Below, one piece after another: positions 1 through 8,368 of a stretch of DNA of 64,000 bases. Below the pieces are notes generated by a model. That model did not search any database and was not told the DNA's origin. It saw only the letters and a list, made by a program, of their open reading frames with translations. Position 1 is the stretch's first letter; every line of letters starts with the position of its first letter. Origin of the DNA: Ancylobacter crimeensis (GTDB taxonomy: Bacteria; Pseudomonadota; Alphaproteobacteria; Rhizobiales; Xanthobacteraceae); the NCBI RefSeq assembly GCF_023016805.1, contig NZ_JALKCH010000014.1, forward strand, positions 1 through 64,000, written 5' to 3'. The translations under genes were made by a program, and so were the position numbers.

Positions 1-76
1 CGCCGCCCTCGACCATTCGGCCCTGGTGAAGGCGCTCGAGCTCCTCGCCAACCACACCGTCGCCCCGGATAAGTGA
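1..76 (+). CDS. C-terminal tail of a probable 3-hydroxyisobutyrate-dehydrogenase-family oxidoreductase (partial)
   Basis: Reading from base 2, 24 codons run to a TGA at 74-76, ending in the segment LDHSALVKALELLANHTVAP. An Asp-His-Ser-Ala-Leu stretch close to the C-terminus, followed by a short amphipathic helix, is often seen in beta-hydroxyacid dehydrogenases (3-hydroxyisobutyrate dehydrogenase / tartronate semialdehyde reductase type). The catalytic and NAD-binding parts lie outside the window, so the family call rests on this tail only. The frame and stop are seen directly; the function is a weak inference. Confidence 0.4.
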   Translation, partial: AALDHSALVKALELLANHTVAPDK

Positions 77-485
77 GATGAAAATCCCGAGGTGTGGCCG
101 TTTAGGACGCCGGCCACGCCAAGGATATAGACTCAACAGGAGGTGCTCGTCGTGCGCAGGCACGGCGGGCGTCCCACAGGGCACGACCCACCGCTGGAAT
201 CTTCTTGCGGAGCCGGAATCAGATCCCGCCTCTCATTTCAAATGGGTCCTGATCCTGGAAACCGACCGCAGGGGGTGCTTTGCCCGCCGGCGTCGGCCTC
301 TCATGACGCTTGCATGCTGCAGACCACCCGTCCCCCTTTCCAGACCGGCGACCGTCTTCCGGACGCCAGATTGACTGTGACCTTGCTCGTTCGACTCACC
401 ATCGCCGCCATATGAGCGACACCGGAAAAGACGGCTGCCGCTTCAAGAATGTCCCGCCAAGGCCAGCCACGCGCGTCTGCAGCGC
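77..485. other. 409-bp intergenic region, no gene recognised
   Basis: I see no convincing gene here. The short open frames are rich in Arg, Pro and Cys, as expected from random high-GC sequence. The one clear structure is a perfect 7-bp inverted repeat, GTGGCCG at 94-100 and CGGCCAC at 111-117, 17 bases after the dehydrogenase stop. It has no T-run, so it is at most a weak terminator for that gene. The rest separates two convergent transcription units. Confidence 0.5.
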
Positions 486-1646
486 TCAGGGCAGTTTGAC
501 ATTGCCGCCATGCCCGCCCCCACCGAACACCTGACGCTCGCCGAAAGAGGAGCGCAACCGGCCGCGCGAACCGGGCAGCCCGAGCTCGGGAAAGAGCAGT
601 TCCGAGACACGGTAAGCCTCTTCCAGATGCGGATAGCCCGACGCGATGAGCGTATCGATGCCCAGCGCCTGATATTCGCGCAGCCGCGCACCCACCGTCT
701 TCGGTGAGCCAACCAGCGCCGTTCCGGCTCCCGAGCGCACGAGGCCGATGCCCGCCCAGAGATTCGGCGAAACCTCCAGCTGATCGCGGCGGCCATTATG
801 CAGCGCGAGCATGCGCGCCTGACCGACGGAATCCGAGTTCTTCGTCAACCGCTCCTGCGCAGCGGCGATGGTCTCGTCGGAGAGCTTCGAGATCAGACGG
901 TCCGCCGCTTCCCACGCTTCGTCGTCGGTCTCGCGCACGATGAGGTGCAGCCGGATCCCGAAGGAGGCTTCCCGCCCCCTGGCTGCGGCGACCTTCCGGG
1001 CGTGGGCGATCTTCTCCGCCACCTGATCGGGCGGCTCGCCCCAGGTCAGATACTTGTCGACGAACCCGCCGGCGAATGCGATGGCGGCGTCCGAGGAGCC
1101 GCCGAAATAGATGGGTGGGCGCGGCCGCTGCACCGGCGGCAGACCGAGCCGTGCGTCGATCGCCTTGATGTAGCGGCCGTCGAGCGTGGATTGCCCCGTT
1201 TCGATCAGTTCGTTGAAAACCTGGAAGAACTCGGAAGCATGATCGTAGCGCTCGTCATGCGGAAGGAAGATGCCGTCGCCGGCCAGTTCCTCCGCGCTTC
1301 CGCCGACCACGATGTTGAGCAGCAAGCGGCCATTCGAAACACGGTCGAGCGTCGATGCAAGGCGCGCATAATAGGCCGGAGTGGCGGTGCCGGGGCGAAT
1401 GGCGACGAGAAAGTTCAGCTTTTCCGTCCGAGCAGCCAGATCCGCGGCGAGCACGAAGGATTCCTCGCAGGCGGCCCCCACCGGAATGAGAACGCCCGAA
1501 TAGCCGAGCCGATCCGCCGCCACGGCTATCTCGCGGAAATAGCCGGGATCCGCTGGTCGGGCCAGGTCGTCGGAACCGAGATAAGAGCCGTCGCCAGAGC
1601 TCGGGATGAACCAGAGCACATCGAGCGGCGGGTGGTCTTGGACCAT
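486..1646 (-). CDS. ssuD: FMNH2-dependent alkanesulfonate monooxygenase SsuD
   Basis: The 386-aa protein aligns from memory along its whole length with E. coli SsuD (381 aa). SsuD oxidises C1-C10 alkanesulfonates with FMNH2 and O2, releasing sulfite and an aldehyde in the cytoplasm. Shared segments include FWFx[15 protein letters not shown] at the N-terminus, the active-site region [11 protein letters not shown] (Cys60, matching E. coli Cys54), [39 protein letters not shown] and [16 protein letters not shown] with its conserved Arg. The last 35 residues are Gly/Arg-rich and diverge. An AGGAG lies 6 bases before the ATG. It lies downstream of a HAAT-type ABC operon in the same orientation instead of beside SsuABC, so that transporter may feed it. 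FMNH2 would come from the reductase at 15102-15683. Confidence 0.93.
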   Translation of the reverse strand: MVQDHPPLDVLWFIPSSGDGSYLGSDDLARPADPGYFREIAVAADRLGYSGVLIPVGAACEESFVLAADLAARTEKLNFLVAIRPGTATPAYYARLASTLDRVSNGRLLLNIVVGGSAEELAGDGIFLPHDERYDHASEFFQVFNELIETGQSTLDGRYIKAIDARLGLPPVQRPRPPIYFGGSSDAAIAFAGGFVDKYLTWGEPPDQVAEKIAHARKVAAARGREASFGIRLHLIVRETDDEAWEAADRLISKLSDETIAAAQERLTKNSDSVGQARMLALHNGRRDQLEVSPNLWAGIGLVRSGAGTALVGSPKTVGARLREYQALGIDTLIASGYPHLEEAYRVSELLFPELGLPGSRGRLRSSFGERQVFGGGGHGGNVKLP

Positions 1647-1800
1647 GAACGTCTCCTACGTGAGCATAGGCCGGGCGCTTCGCTATATTACGACGATGAG
1701 GCTCGGAGGAATCGGTCGCCGACCGACCGGCATCGGGCAGCAACACCATGAGTTATCCGGGTCCATCGGACGAAACGCGCCAGCGGCGTCATGGGGTTGA

Positions 1801-1824
1801 CGCTCGTCCTTCCGACGACGAGCG
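1801..1824 (-). terminator. Perfect 8-bp hairpin between livF-like gene and ssuD
   Basis: CGCTCGTC (1801-1808) and GACGAGCG (1817-1824) form a perfect stem with an 8-base loop. It starts about 10 bases after the ATP-binding gene's stop codon. There is no T-run, so it may be a weak terminator, a processing site or a 3'-end stabiliser that lowers ssuD expression relative to the transporter. Confidence 0.35.
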
Positions 1825-1834
1825 CTGGCACATT

Positions 1835-2611
1835 TCAGACGCCGAGATAGATATCCGCCAAATTGCCGCGCGCCAGAAGTTCATCTGCGTTCGCCTCGAT
1901 AGCCACGCGCCCGTTGTCGAGCACATAGCCGCGATGGGCATGACGCAACGAAACCGCGACGTTCTGTTCGGCAATGAGGAAAGCCGTGCCGTTGCTGCGG
2001 TTGAGCGCCGTGATGATCTCGAAGATCTCCTCGACGATGATCGGTGCCAGTCCCATGGATGGCTCGTCCAGCAGGACCAGTTCCGGTCGCGTCAGCAGGG
2101 CGCGACCGATCGCGAGCATCTGCTGCTCGCCACCGGACGTCAGCCCGGCAGGCGTGGAGCGCTTGGTCCTGAGGCGCGGAAAGTAACCGTAGATCTCCTC
2201 GATGCCACGTTCCATCTCACGCCGCCCGGGTCGCCGCAGGAAGGTACCCGCGCGCAGGTTCTCCTCGACGGTGAGGTGTCCGAAGACGTGCCGCCCCTCC
2301 AGCACATGCACGATCCCTCGTGCGGCCAGCAGGTTTGCAGCGATCCCCGCCACGCTTTCGCCGCGCAGCCTGATGTCACCGCGGCTGACGACGGCCCGAT
2401 CCGCGAGCACGAGGCCCGAGATCGCCTTCAGCGTCGTGCTCTTGCCCGCACCATTGGCGCCGAGCAGGGCGACGATCTCGCCCGGCCCGACGCGGAGCGA
2501 GACATCCGCCACCGCAAGGATCGAGCTCTCATAAAAGACCTCGATCGCCGTCACCTCAAGCAAGGGAGAGATCGCGGCAACAACGGCCGGCGTCGAAGAG
2601 AACTTGGTCAT
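1835..2611 (-). CDS. HAAT-family ABC transporter ATP-binding protein (LivF type)
   Basis: The 258-aa cytoplasmic ATPase powers uptake by the permeases encoded upstream. Walker A GANGAGKST is at residues 51-59, the signature is a TSGGEQQML variant of LSGGEQ, and Walker B is LVLLDEPSMGL, a typical LivF sequence. I chose the ATG at 2611 because GGGGAC lies about 10 bases upstream in the transcript; an in-frame ATG 21 codons earlier lacks such a site and would add a basic, non-family extension. It is the last transporter gene of the operon 6978-1835, after the substrate-binding gene, and ssuD follows. The substrate is inferred from ssuD to be an organosulfur compound rather than leucine. Confidence 0.9.
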   Translation of the reverse strand: MTKFSSTPAVVAAISPLLEVTAIEVFYESSILAVADVSLRVGPGEIVALLGANGAGKSTTLKAISGLVLADRAVVSRGDIRLRGESVAGIAANLLAARGIVHVLEGRHVFGHLTVEENLRAGTFLRRPGRREMERGIEEIYGYFPRLRTKRSTPAGLTSGGEQQMLAIGRALLTRPELVLLDEPSMGLAPIIVEEIFEIITALNRSNGTAFLIAEQNVAVSLRHAHRGYVLDNGRVAIEANADELLARGNLADIYLGV

Positions 2612-2809
2612 GATGAAGCGTCCCCTGAGATGATCTTCACGCCGCCGGGTCACGGGCCTGGCAGGCGTGCGCATGCCGCAAGGGGCGCGCGTGGGTGGGA
2701 GGCAACGGTTAAAAGGCAGGTCATCATCGCGATCGGCAAGAGGGGTGCCGTTCGCGCGTGAGTGACAGTCGTGCCGGGACGCCCTCGGAACGCCCCGGCA
2801 CCGGCTTCG

Positions 2810-4141
2810 TCAGTTCTCTGCGGTCGCGTTGCGCGGAACGATGTTGTGCTCCTTGGCGTAAGCCGCGGCCTTCGCCTCGATCAGGGGGCGAAGGGTCTCG
2901 CGATCCGCCTGTATCCAGTCCGTGACCAGCACCCATTTGGCGCCGTCCCACTGCTGGATCCGGGCCGCGCCGCCGCCCTCATGATCGGTCGTGCTGAGTT
3001 TGATCGGCTGCAGCAACCCTTCGAAGCCGATCTGCTTGAGGCGGGCATCGTCGATCGTCAGGTGCTCGAAGCCCCAGCGTCCCTCTTCGCCGTTCAGCGC
3101 GCGCTTGCCGAAATGAGCCTGACCGGTTCGCAATGCCTCGACCGCGAGCACCGCATTGATGAGCCCGATATTGTAATAGACCGCACCAAAGAACTTCGGA
3201 TCCTTCAGGTCGCTCTTGCCCGTGTCGAGAATGGTCTTGCGCAGCCGGTCGTGAATCTCGAAATTCGCTCCGCCCGGATAAGGCGCCAGCGCCTGATAGC
3301 CTTTGGCTGCGGTCCCCGCCGGAATCACGTCCGCCTCGGAACCCGCCCAGACATCGCCTATGATGTGATCGGCCGGAATGCCGAAGCGCTGCGCGGTCTT
3401 GATCGCCACGGGCGTGGAGACGCCCCAGGTACGGAGGAAGACCCAATCCGGCTTGACTTCGCGAACCTGCCGCCACTGCGGCGACTGCTCGTTGCCCGGA
3501 TCGGCCACCGGTACCTGAATGTTTTCGAAGCCGTATTTCTTTGCCAGAAGTTCGACGGCCGCCTGCGTCTCCCGGCCATAGGCGCTGTCGTGATAGACGG
3601 TGACGATCTTCTTGCCTTTCAGCTTGTCGAGACCGCCTTCCTTCTGTGCGATGTAGTTGATGCCAACCGACGCCTGGCTGAAATAGTTGAAGAGCAGCGG
3701 GAAGGCATAGGGAAACACGGTGCCGTCGGTGGACTCGGTGCGGCCGCCCGCCGGGTCGATCAGCGGAATCTGGTCCGTCGCAGCTTTCTCGATGAGCGCA
3801 TAGGAAGCCGGCGTCCCGTGGGTGAAGAAAAACGCGACGGGCTCGCCGTTCTTGCCGTTCTTCACCCGCTCATAGACCTCGACGGTGCGATCCGGGCTCC
3901 ACTCGGTTTCGAACTCCTCGACATCGAGCTTCACGCCGTTGATGCCGCCTTCCACCTCGTTGATATAGCGGAAATAATCGCGCTCGCCGGCCCACCACAG
4001 GGTGCCGGACGACGCATAGGCGCCGACGCGGTAGGTCGGTAGCGGCACATATTGCGCCGGGCCGTCAGCGCGAGCCGCCGGTGCCAGGAAGGTGCTGGCA
4101 AGCACCCCCGCCATCAGGGCGGAAAGCAGGTGTCGTCGCAT
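2810..4141 (-). CDS. HAAT-family ABC transporter periplasmic substrate-binding protein
   Basis: The 443-aa type-I periplasmic binding protein (Peripla_BP_6 class) captures solute for the LivHMGF-type transporter encoded around it. The signal peptide is clear: MRRH, a hydrophobic core and cleavage after residue 25 in the ARA-DG region. The mature protein shows YFRYINEVEGGINGVKL, a typical 'reconfigured substrate loop' of this class, and YDSAYGRE-like text (YHDSAYGRETQAAVE) in the second lobe. GGAGA lies 6 bases before the ATG. It sits between the LivM-type permease (69 bp upstream) and the LivF-type ATPase (198 bp downstream). At 443 residues it is longer than classic LivJ/LivK (about 345 mature residues). 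The ligand cannot be read from the sequence; the ssuD neighbour suggests a sulfonate or sulfone. Confidence 0.88.
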   Translation of the reverse strand: MRRHLLSALMAGVLASTFLAPAARADGPAQYVPLPTYRVGAYASSGTLWWAGERDYFRYINEVEGGINGVKLDVEEFETEWSPDRTVEVYERVKNGKNGEPVAFFFTHGTPASYALIEKAATDQIPLIDPAGGRTESTDGTVFPYAFPLLFNYFSQASVGINYIAQKEGGLDKLKGKKIVTVYHDSAYGRETQAAVELLAKKYGFENIQVPVADPGNEQSPQWRQVREVKPDWVFLRTWGVSTPVAIKTAQRFGIPADHIIGDVWAGSEADVIPAGTAAKGYQALAPYPGGANFEIHDRLRKTILDTGKSDLKDPKFFGAVYYNIGLINAVLAVEALRTGQAHFGKRALNGEEGRWGFEHLTIDDARLKQIGFEGLLQPIKLSTTDHEGGGAARIQQWDGAKWVLVTDWIQADRETLRPLIEAKAAAYAKEHNIVPRNATAEN

Positions 4142-4210
4142 GTTAAGTCTCCTCGAAACAGGAACGTGGCGATGTCGGTGATGGGCAACGGGCGGACGCG
4201 GCGCGCCCTT

Positions 4211-5287
4211 TCAGGGTCGCAGCCAGTTCGCGAGGCGTGCGCCGATGGTCTGGAACAGGCGCGCGAGGCCGTCCGGCTCCTTGATCAGGAACCAGATGAT
4301 CAGCACCCCGAAGACGGCCTTCTCGATGTTCTGCAAAAGCCCGGCGTCGACATGGCCCGCGAACAGCGCCTGGGCGACATGATCGATCGCAAGCGGGAGC
4401 AGGCTGATGAAGGCGGCGCCGATGAAATTGCCGGCTATCGAGCCCATGCCACCAATGATGATGATGAACAGGATCTGGAACGAGCGGGAGATGCCAAAAC
4501 TCTGCACACTGGCGGAGCCGAGATAGGCGAAGGCCCAGAGCGCGCCGGCGATGCCGAGATAGAAGGAGCTCACCGCGAAGGCCAGCAGCTTGGCCCGATA
4601 CACCGGGATGCCGATGACCGCCGCGGCAGTGTCCATATCCCGGACCGCCATGAAGCTGCGGCCGGTCTGGCTGCGCATCAGATTTGCCGCAAACCAGGTG
4701 AGCCCTGCGACGATCGTGAGCGTGAGATAGTAGCGTCCCAACGTCGACCCGACGTCGAGGCCGAACACCGCGATCCTGGGCAACGCGATGGTTCCCGAGG
4801 AGCCGTAATTGTAGAACCACGGGAATTTCTGGAACAGCCACTCGAAGAAGAACTGCGCTGCGAGGCTGCTGACCATGAGGTAGAATCCCTTGATGCGGTC
4901 GCTTGGCAGGCCAAACACGAGGCCCGCGCCGGCCGCGGCAAGTCCGGCGAGGAGCAGCGCAAGAGGTAGCGGCACCCCGCCATGGACGACGAAGCCGAAA
5001 GTCGCGAAGGCACCCACCGCCATAAAGCCGCCGGAACCGATCGACGTCTGGCCCGCATAGCCCGTCAACAGGTTGAGTCCCAGCCCGGCCAGCGAAAGGA
5101 CGAGGAAGGGCAGGAGGATGGCGCCGATCCAGTACTCGGTGCCGACCAGGGGCACGCCAACGAAGGCAAGCAGGAGCAGCAGCGGAATGGCGAGGCCCGC
5201 GCGGGCACGGCGCGGCACGGCGGCATTCCGTCGAGGCGGGTGATGGAGCCCTTGAGCGGAGGAACCGGAAAGAAGTGTCTGGCTCAC
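4211..5287 (-). CDS. HAAT-family ABC transporter permease (LivM type)
   Basis: The 358-aa inner-membrane permease forms one half of the channel with the LivH-type protein. It has hydrophobic helices throughout and the LivM hallmark LNLLTGYAGQTSIGSGGFMAVGAF around residues 60-85, followed by a late cytoplasmic region with GIAGALWAFAYLG and IIIGGMGSIAGNFIGA. I chose the GTG at 5287, four bases after the livH-type stop, with AAAGGG about 12 bases upstream. Longer readings run back through the preceding gene and give Arg/Ser-rich text with no membrane character. The tight spacing suggests coupled translation with the upstream permease. Confidence 0.88.
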   Translation of the reverse strand: MSQTLLSGSSAQGLHHPPRRNAAVPRRARAGLAIPLLLLLAFVGVPLVGTEYWIGAILLPFLVLSLAGLGLNLLTGYAGQTSIGSGGFMAVGAFATFGFVVHGGVPLPLALLLAGLAAAGAGLVFGLPSDRIKGFYLMVSSLAAQFFFEWLFQKFPWFYNYGSSGTIALPRIAVFGLDVGSTLGRYYLTLTIVAGLTWFAANLMRSQTGRSFMAVRDMDTAAAVIGIPVYRAKLLAFAVSSFYLGIAGALWAFAYLGSASVQSFGISRSFQILFIIIIGGMGSIAGNFIGAAFISLLPLAIDHVAQALFAGHVDAGLLQNIEKAVFGVLIIWFLIKEPDGLARLFQTIGARLANWLRP

Positions 5288-5291
5288 GGCA

Positions 5292-6173
5292 TCAGACCCT
5301 TTCGAGCGCGCGTTCCCCGAACAGCCCGGCAGGCCGGACATAGAGGAACGCGATCGCGAGGACATAGGGAAACCACGGGGTGATGCCCCCGCCGATGAAC
5401 GGGCCGATATAGGTTTCCGCGAGATTTTCCGCGGCCCCCACGATGAGCCCACCGACGATGGCTCCGCCGATGGAGGTGAAGCCGCCGATGATCAGCACCG
5501 GCAGGGCTTTCAGCACCACCAGCGAGAGCGAGAACTGGACGCCCTGTCGGGCGCCCCACATGACCCCCGCGACCAGCCCCACCATGCCGGCCACCGCCCA
5601 GACGATCTGCCAGATGCGGTTGAGGTTGATGCCGATCGAAAGTGCCGCCCGGGTGTCGTCCGCCACCGCGCGCAGCGAGATACCGATGCGGGTGCGGTTG
5701 AACAGCAGTGCCAGTACGAGGGCCAGCGTGCCCGCCGTCGTCGCGGCAATGAGATCGAACTGGCTGACAAGGACGTCGCCGAAGAAGATCGGGACATCCT
5801 CGATGCCGAGATCCAGCGCATGGACCTGCGCGCCCATGAGCCCCTGTGCGGTGCCTTCGACTACATAGGAAAGGCCCAGCGTCGCCATGAACAGGGTCAT
5901 GGGACTGCGATTGGCCAGCGGGCGCAGCACCGTGTGCTCGATGACCACGGCGCCCGCGATCAACACCAGCATGGTCAGCGCCGCGGAGAGAACGAAGGGC
6001 AGCCCCGCTTCGTGCAGCGTTACCAGCAGCAGCGCCGAGAACAGCAGGATGGAGCCTTGTGCGAAGTTGAAAACCCCGCTCGCCTTGTAGATCAGGACGA
6101 AGCCGATCGCGACCAGCGAATACATGGTGCCGGCAAGCAGGCCGCCGATCAGCGTTTCGAGGAAGAGGCTCAT
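5292..6173 (-). CDS. HAAT-family ABC transporter permease (LivH type)
   Basis: The 293-aa polytopic inner-membrane protein carries LivH marks: LIGGLLAGTMYSLVAIGFVLIYKASGVFNFAQGSILLF at residues 9-46 (the 'NFAQG' segment is diagnostic), GISLRAVADDTRAALSIGINLNRIW (the loop that contacts the ATPase) and VLIIGGFTSIGGAIVGGLIVGAAENL. It follows the LivG-type ATPase gene by 10 bases and precedes the LivM-type gene by 4, so all are one transcription unit. Confidence 0.9.
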   Translation of the reverse strand: MSLFLETLIGGLLAGTMYSLVAIGFVLIYKASGVFNFAQGSILLFSALLLVTLHEAGLPFVLSAALTMLVLIAGAVVIEHTVLRPLANRSPMTLFMATLGLSYVVEGTAQGLMGAQVHALDLGIEDVPIFFGDVLVSQFDLIAATTAGTLALVLALLFNRTRIGISLRAVADDTRAALSIGINLNRIWQIVWAVAGMVGLVAGVMWGARQGVQFSLSLVVLKALPVLIIGGFTSIGGAIVGGLIVGAAENLAETYIGPFIGGGITPWFPYVLAIAFLYVRPAGLFGERALERV

Positions 6174-6183
6174 CGTCCCGCCT

Positions 6184-6978
6184 TCAGTGCCGCGTGCCGA
6201 GATAGGCGGCGATGACGTCGGGACTGGCCCGCACCTGTGCGGGAGTGCCGTCTCCGATCTTCCGGCCGTAATCCAGCACGACGATGTGGCCGGCGAGATT
6301 CATGACGATGCCCACGTCGTGCTCGATGAGCACGACGGTCACGCCGAGATGCCGGTTGATGGCGGCGATGAAGCCGCTCATTTCCGCCTTTTCCCCGGCA
6401 TTCATTCCCGCCAGCGGCTCGTCGAGCAGCAACAATGTAGGCCGGCCGACGAGCGCGCGTGCCAGCTCCACACGCTTTTGCACGCCATAGGGGAGCGTGC
6501 CGACCACCACATGGCGATGCGGCTGCAGGTCGAGAAAGGCGAGGATATCTTCCGCCTGCTCACGCAGGCGCGCCTCCTCGCGGCGCGCCGAAGGCAGCCG
6601 CAGCCCCTGCGCCAGGAAGCTGCTGGCGGTGTGGCGGGCAAGGCCGGCCAGGATGTTGTCGATAACGCTCATCTTCTTGAACAGCGCATTGTTCTGGAAC
6701 GTGCGGGCGATGCCCCGACGCGCCGCTTCCAGCGGCTCGATGCGGTGGAAATGCTCGCCGGCGAAGACGATCTCGCCGCTATCGGCGAGATAGACCCCGT
6801 TCAGGATGTTCAGCAGCGAACTCTTCCCCGCCCCGTTCGGGCCGATCAGCGCGCAGATCTCGCCGCGCTCCACGGAAAAAGACAGATCCGATATGGCCTT
6901 GACGCCCTTGAAGGCGAGCGAGACCGAGCGCACGTCGAGAAGCAGCTCGCTCGCGATGGTTGAAGTCGGGTGCGTCAT
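6184..6978 (-). CDS. HAAT-family ABC transporter ATP-binding protein (LivG type)
   Basis: The 264-aa ATPase is the first gene of the operon. Walker A is GPNGAGKSS near residue 48. The long LivG-specific insert follows (GIARTFQNNALFKKMSVIDNI), and Walker B is LLLLDEPLAGMNAGEKAEM. The signature is LPYGVQKRVELARAL, where Tyr-Gly-Val replaces the usual Ser-Gly-Gly; this substitution recurs in LivG-like proteins. I start at the ATG at 6978 because GAGG lies about 6 bases before it; a GTG four codons earlier overlaps that site. LivG-H-M-K-F gene order is typical of the family. Confidence 0.9.
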   Translation of the reverse strand: MTHPTSTIASELLLDVRSVSLAFKGVKAISDLSFSVERGEICALIGPNGAGKSSLLNILNGVYLADSGEIVFAGEHFHRIEPLEAARRGIARTFQNNALFKKMSVIDNILAGLARHTASSFLAQGLRLPSARREEARLREQAEDILAFLDLQPHRHVVVGTLPYGVQKRVELARALVGRPTLLLLDEPLAGMNAGEKAEMSGFIAAINRHLGVTVVLIEHDVGIVMNLAGHIVVLDYGRKIGDGTPAQVRASPDVIAAYLGTRH

Positions 6979-7097
6979 CGTGGTCCTCACACCGAAGGTG
7001 CGGCTACGGCCGAGGCGGTATTCGGGGATGGTTCGACGAGATGTCGGGCAGGCGCGTTCATCCGCTCCTCCGGGCGCTGTAGCCGGCGGTTTGACGA

Positions 7098-7134
7098 TGG
7101 GTGGTGAGTGCAGTCAGGTGGGTGGTGAGTGCAG
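7098..7134 (+). repeat. Two 16-bp direct repeats at 21-bp period
   Basis: TGGGTGGTGAGTGCAG occurs at 7098-7113 and identically at 7119-7134, in the gap between the LivG-type gene and sfnG. A 21-bp period puts both copies on the same DNA face. It could be a paired regulator site upstream of the Liv-type operon or a short duplication. No known factor matches. Confidence 0.6.
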
Positions 7135-7145
7135 CCTCGGCCGCG

Positions 7146-8273
7146 TCAGCCGACCGGCGCGGGCTCCGGGCGACATCGCGCCGCCTCGGCCTCGATCTCG
7201 CGCACCAGCGGCAGGACCCGGCGGCCGAAATATTCGACCTCCTCCTGGAAATGGAGGAAGCCGGCGAGGATGAGGTCGACGCCCGCCTGCTTCAGCGCCA
7301 CGATGCGCCGGGCGACCTCCTCGGGGGTGCCGATGAGGTTGGTCCTGAAGCCGTCATTGGGCTGCACCAGATCGGCCGCGCCGGATCTCGCCCAGTTGCC
7401 GATTCCATCCTTAGTAGACGCCCCGGCCTCCTTCACCGCCTCTGCGAAGCCGGCGACGGCGGCGAGATCGGCCCGGGCGAGGATCTCGGCATGAACCGCG
7501 CGGGCCTCGGCCTCGCTGTCGCGAGCGATGATGAAGGCGTTGGCACCGACCCGTAGCTGGCGGCCGAACCCCGCGGCGCCCTGCTTCACCTGCCGGGCCT
7601 GGGCGCCGAGTTCCTCGACCGTGCCGCCATTGGTGAAATACCAGTCGGAATGGGCGGCGGCCATGTGGCGGGCGGCGGTGGAGGAGCCGCCCTGGAAGAT
7701 CAGCGGGTGCGGCTTGAAGCTGGGCTTCGGGTTCAGGTGGTAGCTGTCGATGTTGTAGTGATCGCCATGAAAGCTGAAGACGTCCTCGGTCCAGATCCCC
7801 TTCAGCACCTGGATGAATTCCGCCGAACGCCGATAGCGCTCGTCATGTTCCAGCCACGGCACGCCGAGCACGTCGAACTCGTGCTTGAACCAGCCGCTGA
7901 CGATGTTGAGATGCCAGCGCCCGCCGGAGATATGATCGGCGGTGGCGCCCAGCTTGGCCACCACGGCGGGGTGCCAGAAGCCTGTCATCACCGCGACGAT
8001 GACATTGAGGCGCTCGGTGGCATTCAGCAGCGACATGGCGAAGGCGCTGGCCTCGTGCTGGCCGTCCGCCCGATAGCCGCCGACCAACCGCGTCGCGGTG
8101 AGCGCGAAGTCGAAGCCCGCGGCCTCGGCGGCACGGGCCAGCTTCACATTGTAAGCGAAATCCCAGCCGGTCCGCTGCTCGATGCCGCTGACCACCTGCC
8201 CGCCGGAGAGGTTCGACACCCAATAGGCGAACCGCACCGGCTCGGCGAGATAGGGGGTGAGGGCATCGGTCAT
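7146..8273 (-). CDS. sfnG: Dimethylsulfone monooxygenase SfnG
   Basis: The 375-aa LLM-class enzyme converts dimethylsulfone to methanesulfinate and formaldehyde with FMNH2 and O2, allowing growth on DMSO2 as sulfur source. It matches Pseudomonas SfnG along its length: VRFAYWVSNLSGGQVVSGIEQRT at the N-terminus, GGRWHLNIVSGWFKHEF, EHDERYRRSAEFI, IFQGGSSTAARHMA, SDWYFTNGG, and the C-terminal block PNDGFRTNLIGTPEEVARRIVALKQAGVDL then GFLHFQEEVEYFG. The start is the ATG at 8273; the Shine-Dalgarno is weak. The upstream DNA is AT-rich with palindromes. Its product could be oxidised to methanesulfonate and desulfonated by the SsuD proteins in this window. Confidence 0.93.
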   Translation of the reverse strand: MTDALTPYLAEPVRFAYWVSNLSGGQVVSGIEQRTGWDFAYNVKLARAAEAAGFDFALTATRLVGGYRADGQHEASAFAMSLLNATERLNVIVAVMTGFWHPAVVAKLGATADHISGGRWHLNIVSGWFKHEFDVLGVPWLEHDERYRRSAEFIQVLKGIWTEDVFSFHGDHYNIDSYHLNPKPSFKPHPLIFQGGSSTAARHMAAAHSDWYFTNGGTVEELGAQARQVKQGAAGFGRQLRVGANAFIIARDSEAEARAVHAEILARADLAAVAGFAEAVKEAGASTKDGIGNWARSGAADLVQPNDGFRTNLIGTPEEVARRIVALKQAGVDLILAGFLHFQEEVEYFGRRVLPLVREIEAEAARCRPEPAPVG

Positions 8274-8368
8274 GAAAAGGTCCGCGGATCCAGAAGATTT
8301 AATAATCTATGGCTAAAGTATATTTTTAGAGATGGCAAGCGGCATGCGAAATTTTTTGCACCGCCGCA
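8274..8368 (-). promoter_or_regulatory. AT-rich promoter region upstream of sfnG with palindromes
   Basis: In otherwise GC-rich DNA this gap holds AGATT-TAAT-AATCT (8295-8308, perfect 5-bp arms) and nearby CTAAA-N7-TTTAG. Both fit a dimeric regulator site close to the sfnG promoter. I found no clear -24/-12 sigma-54 element, although Pseudomonas sfn genes use one. The stop of the next gene bounds it upstream. Confidence 0.4.
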
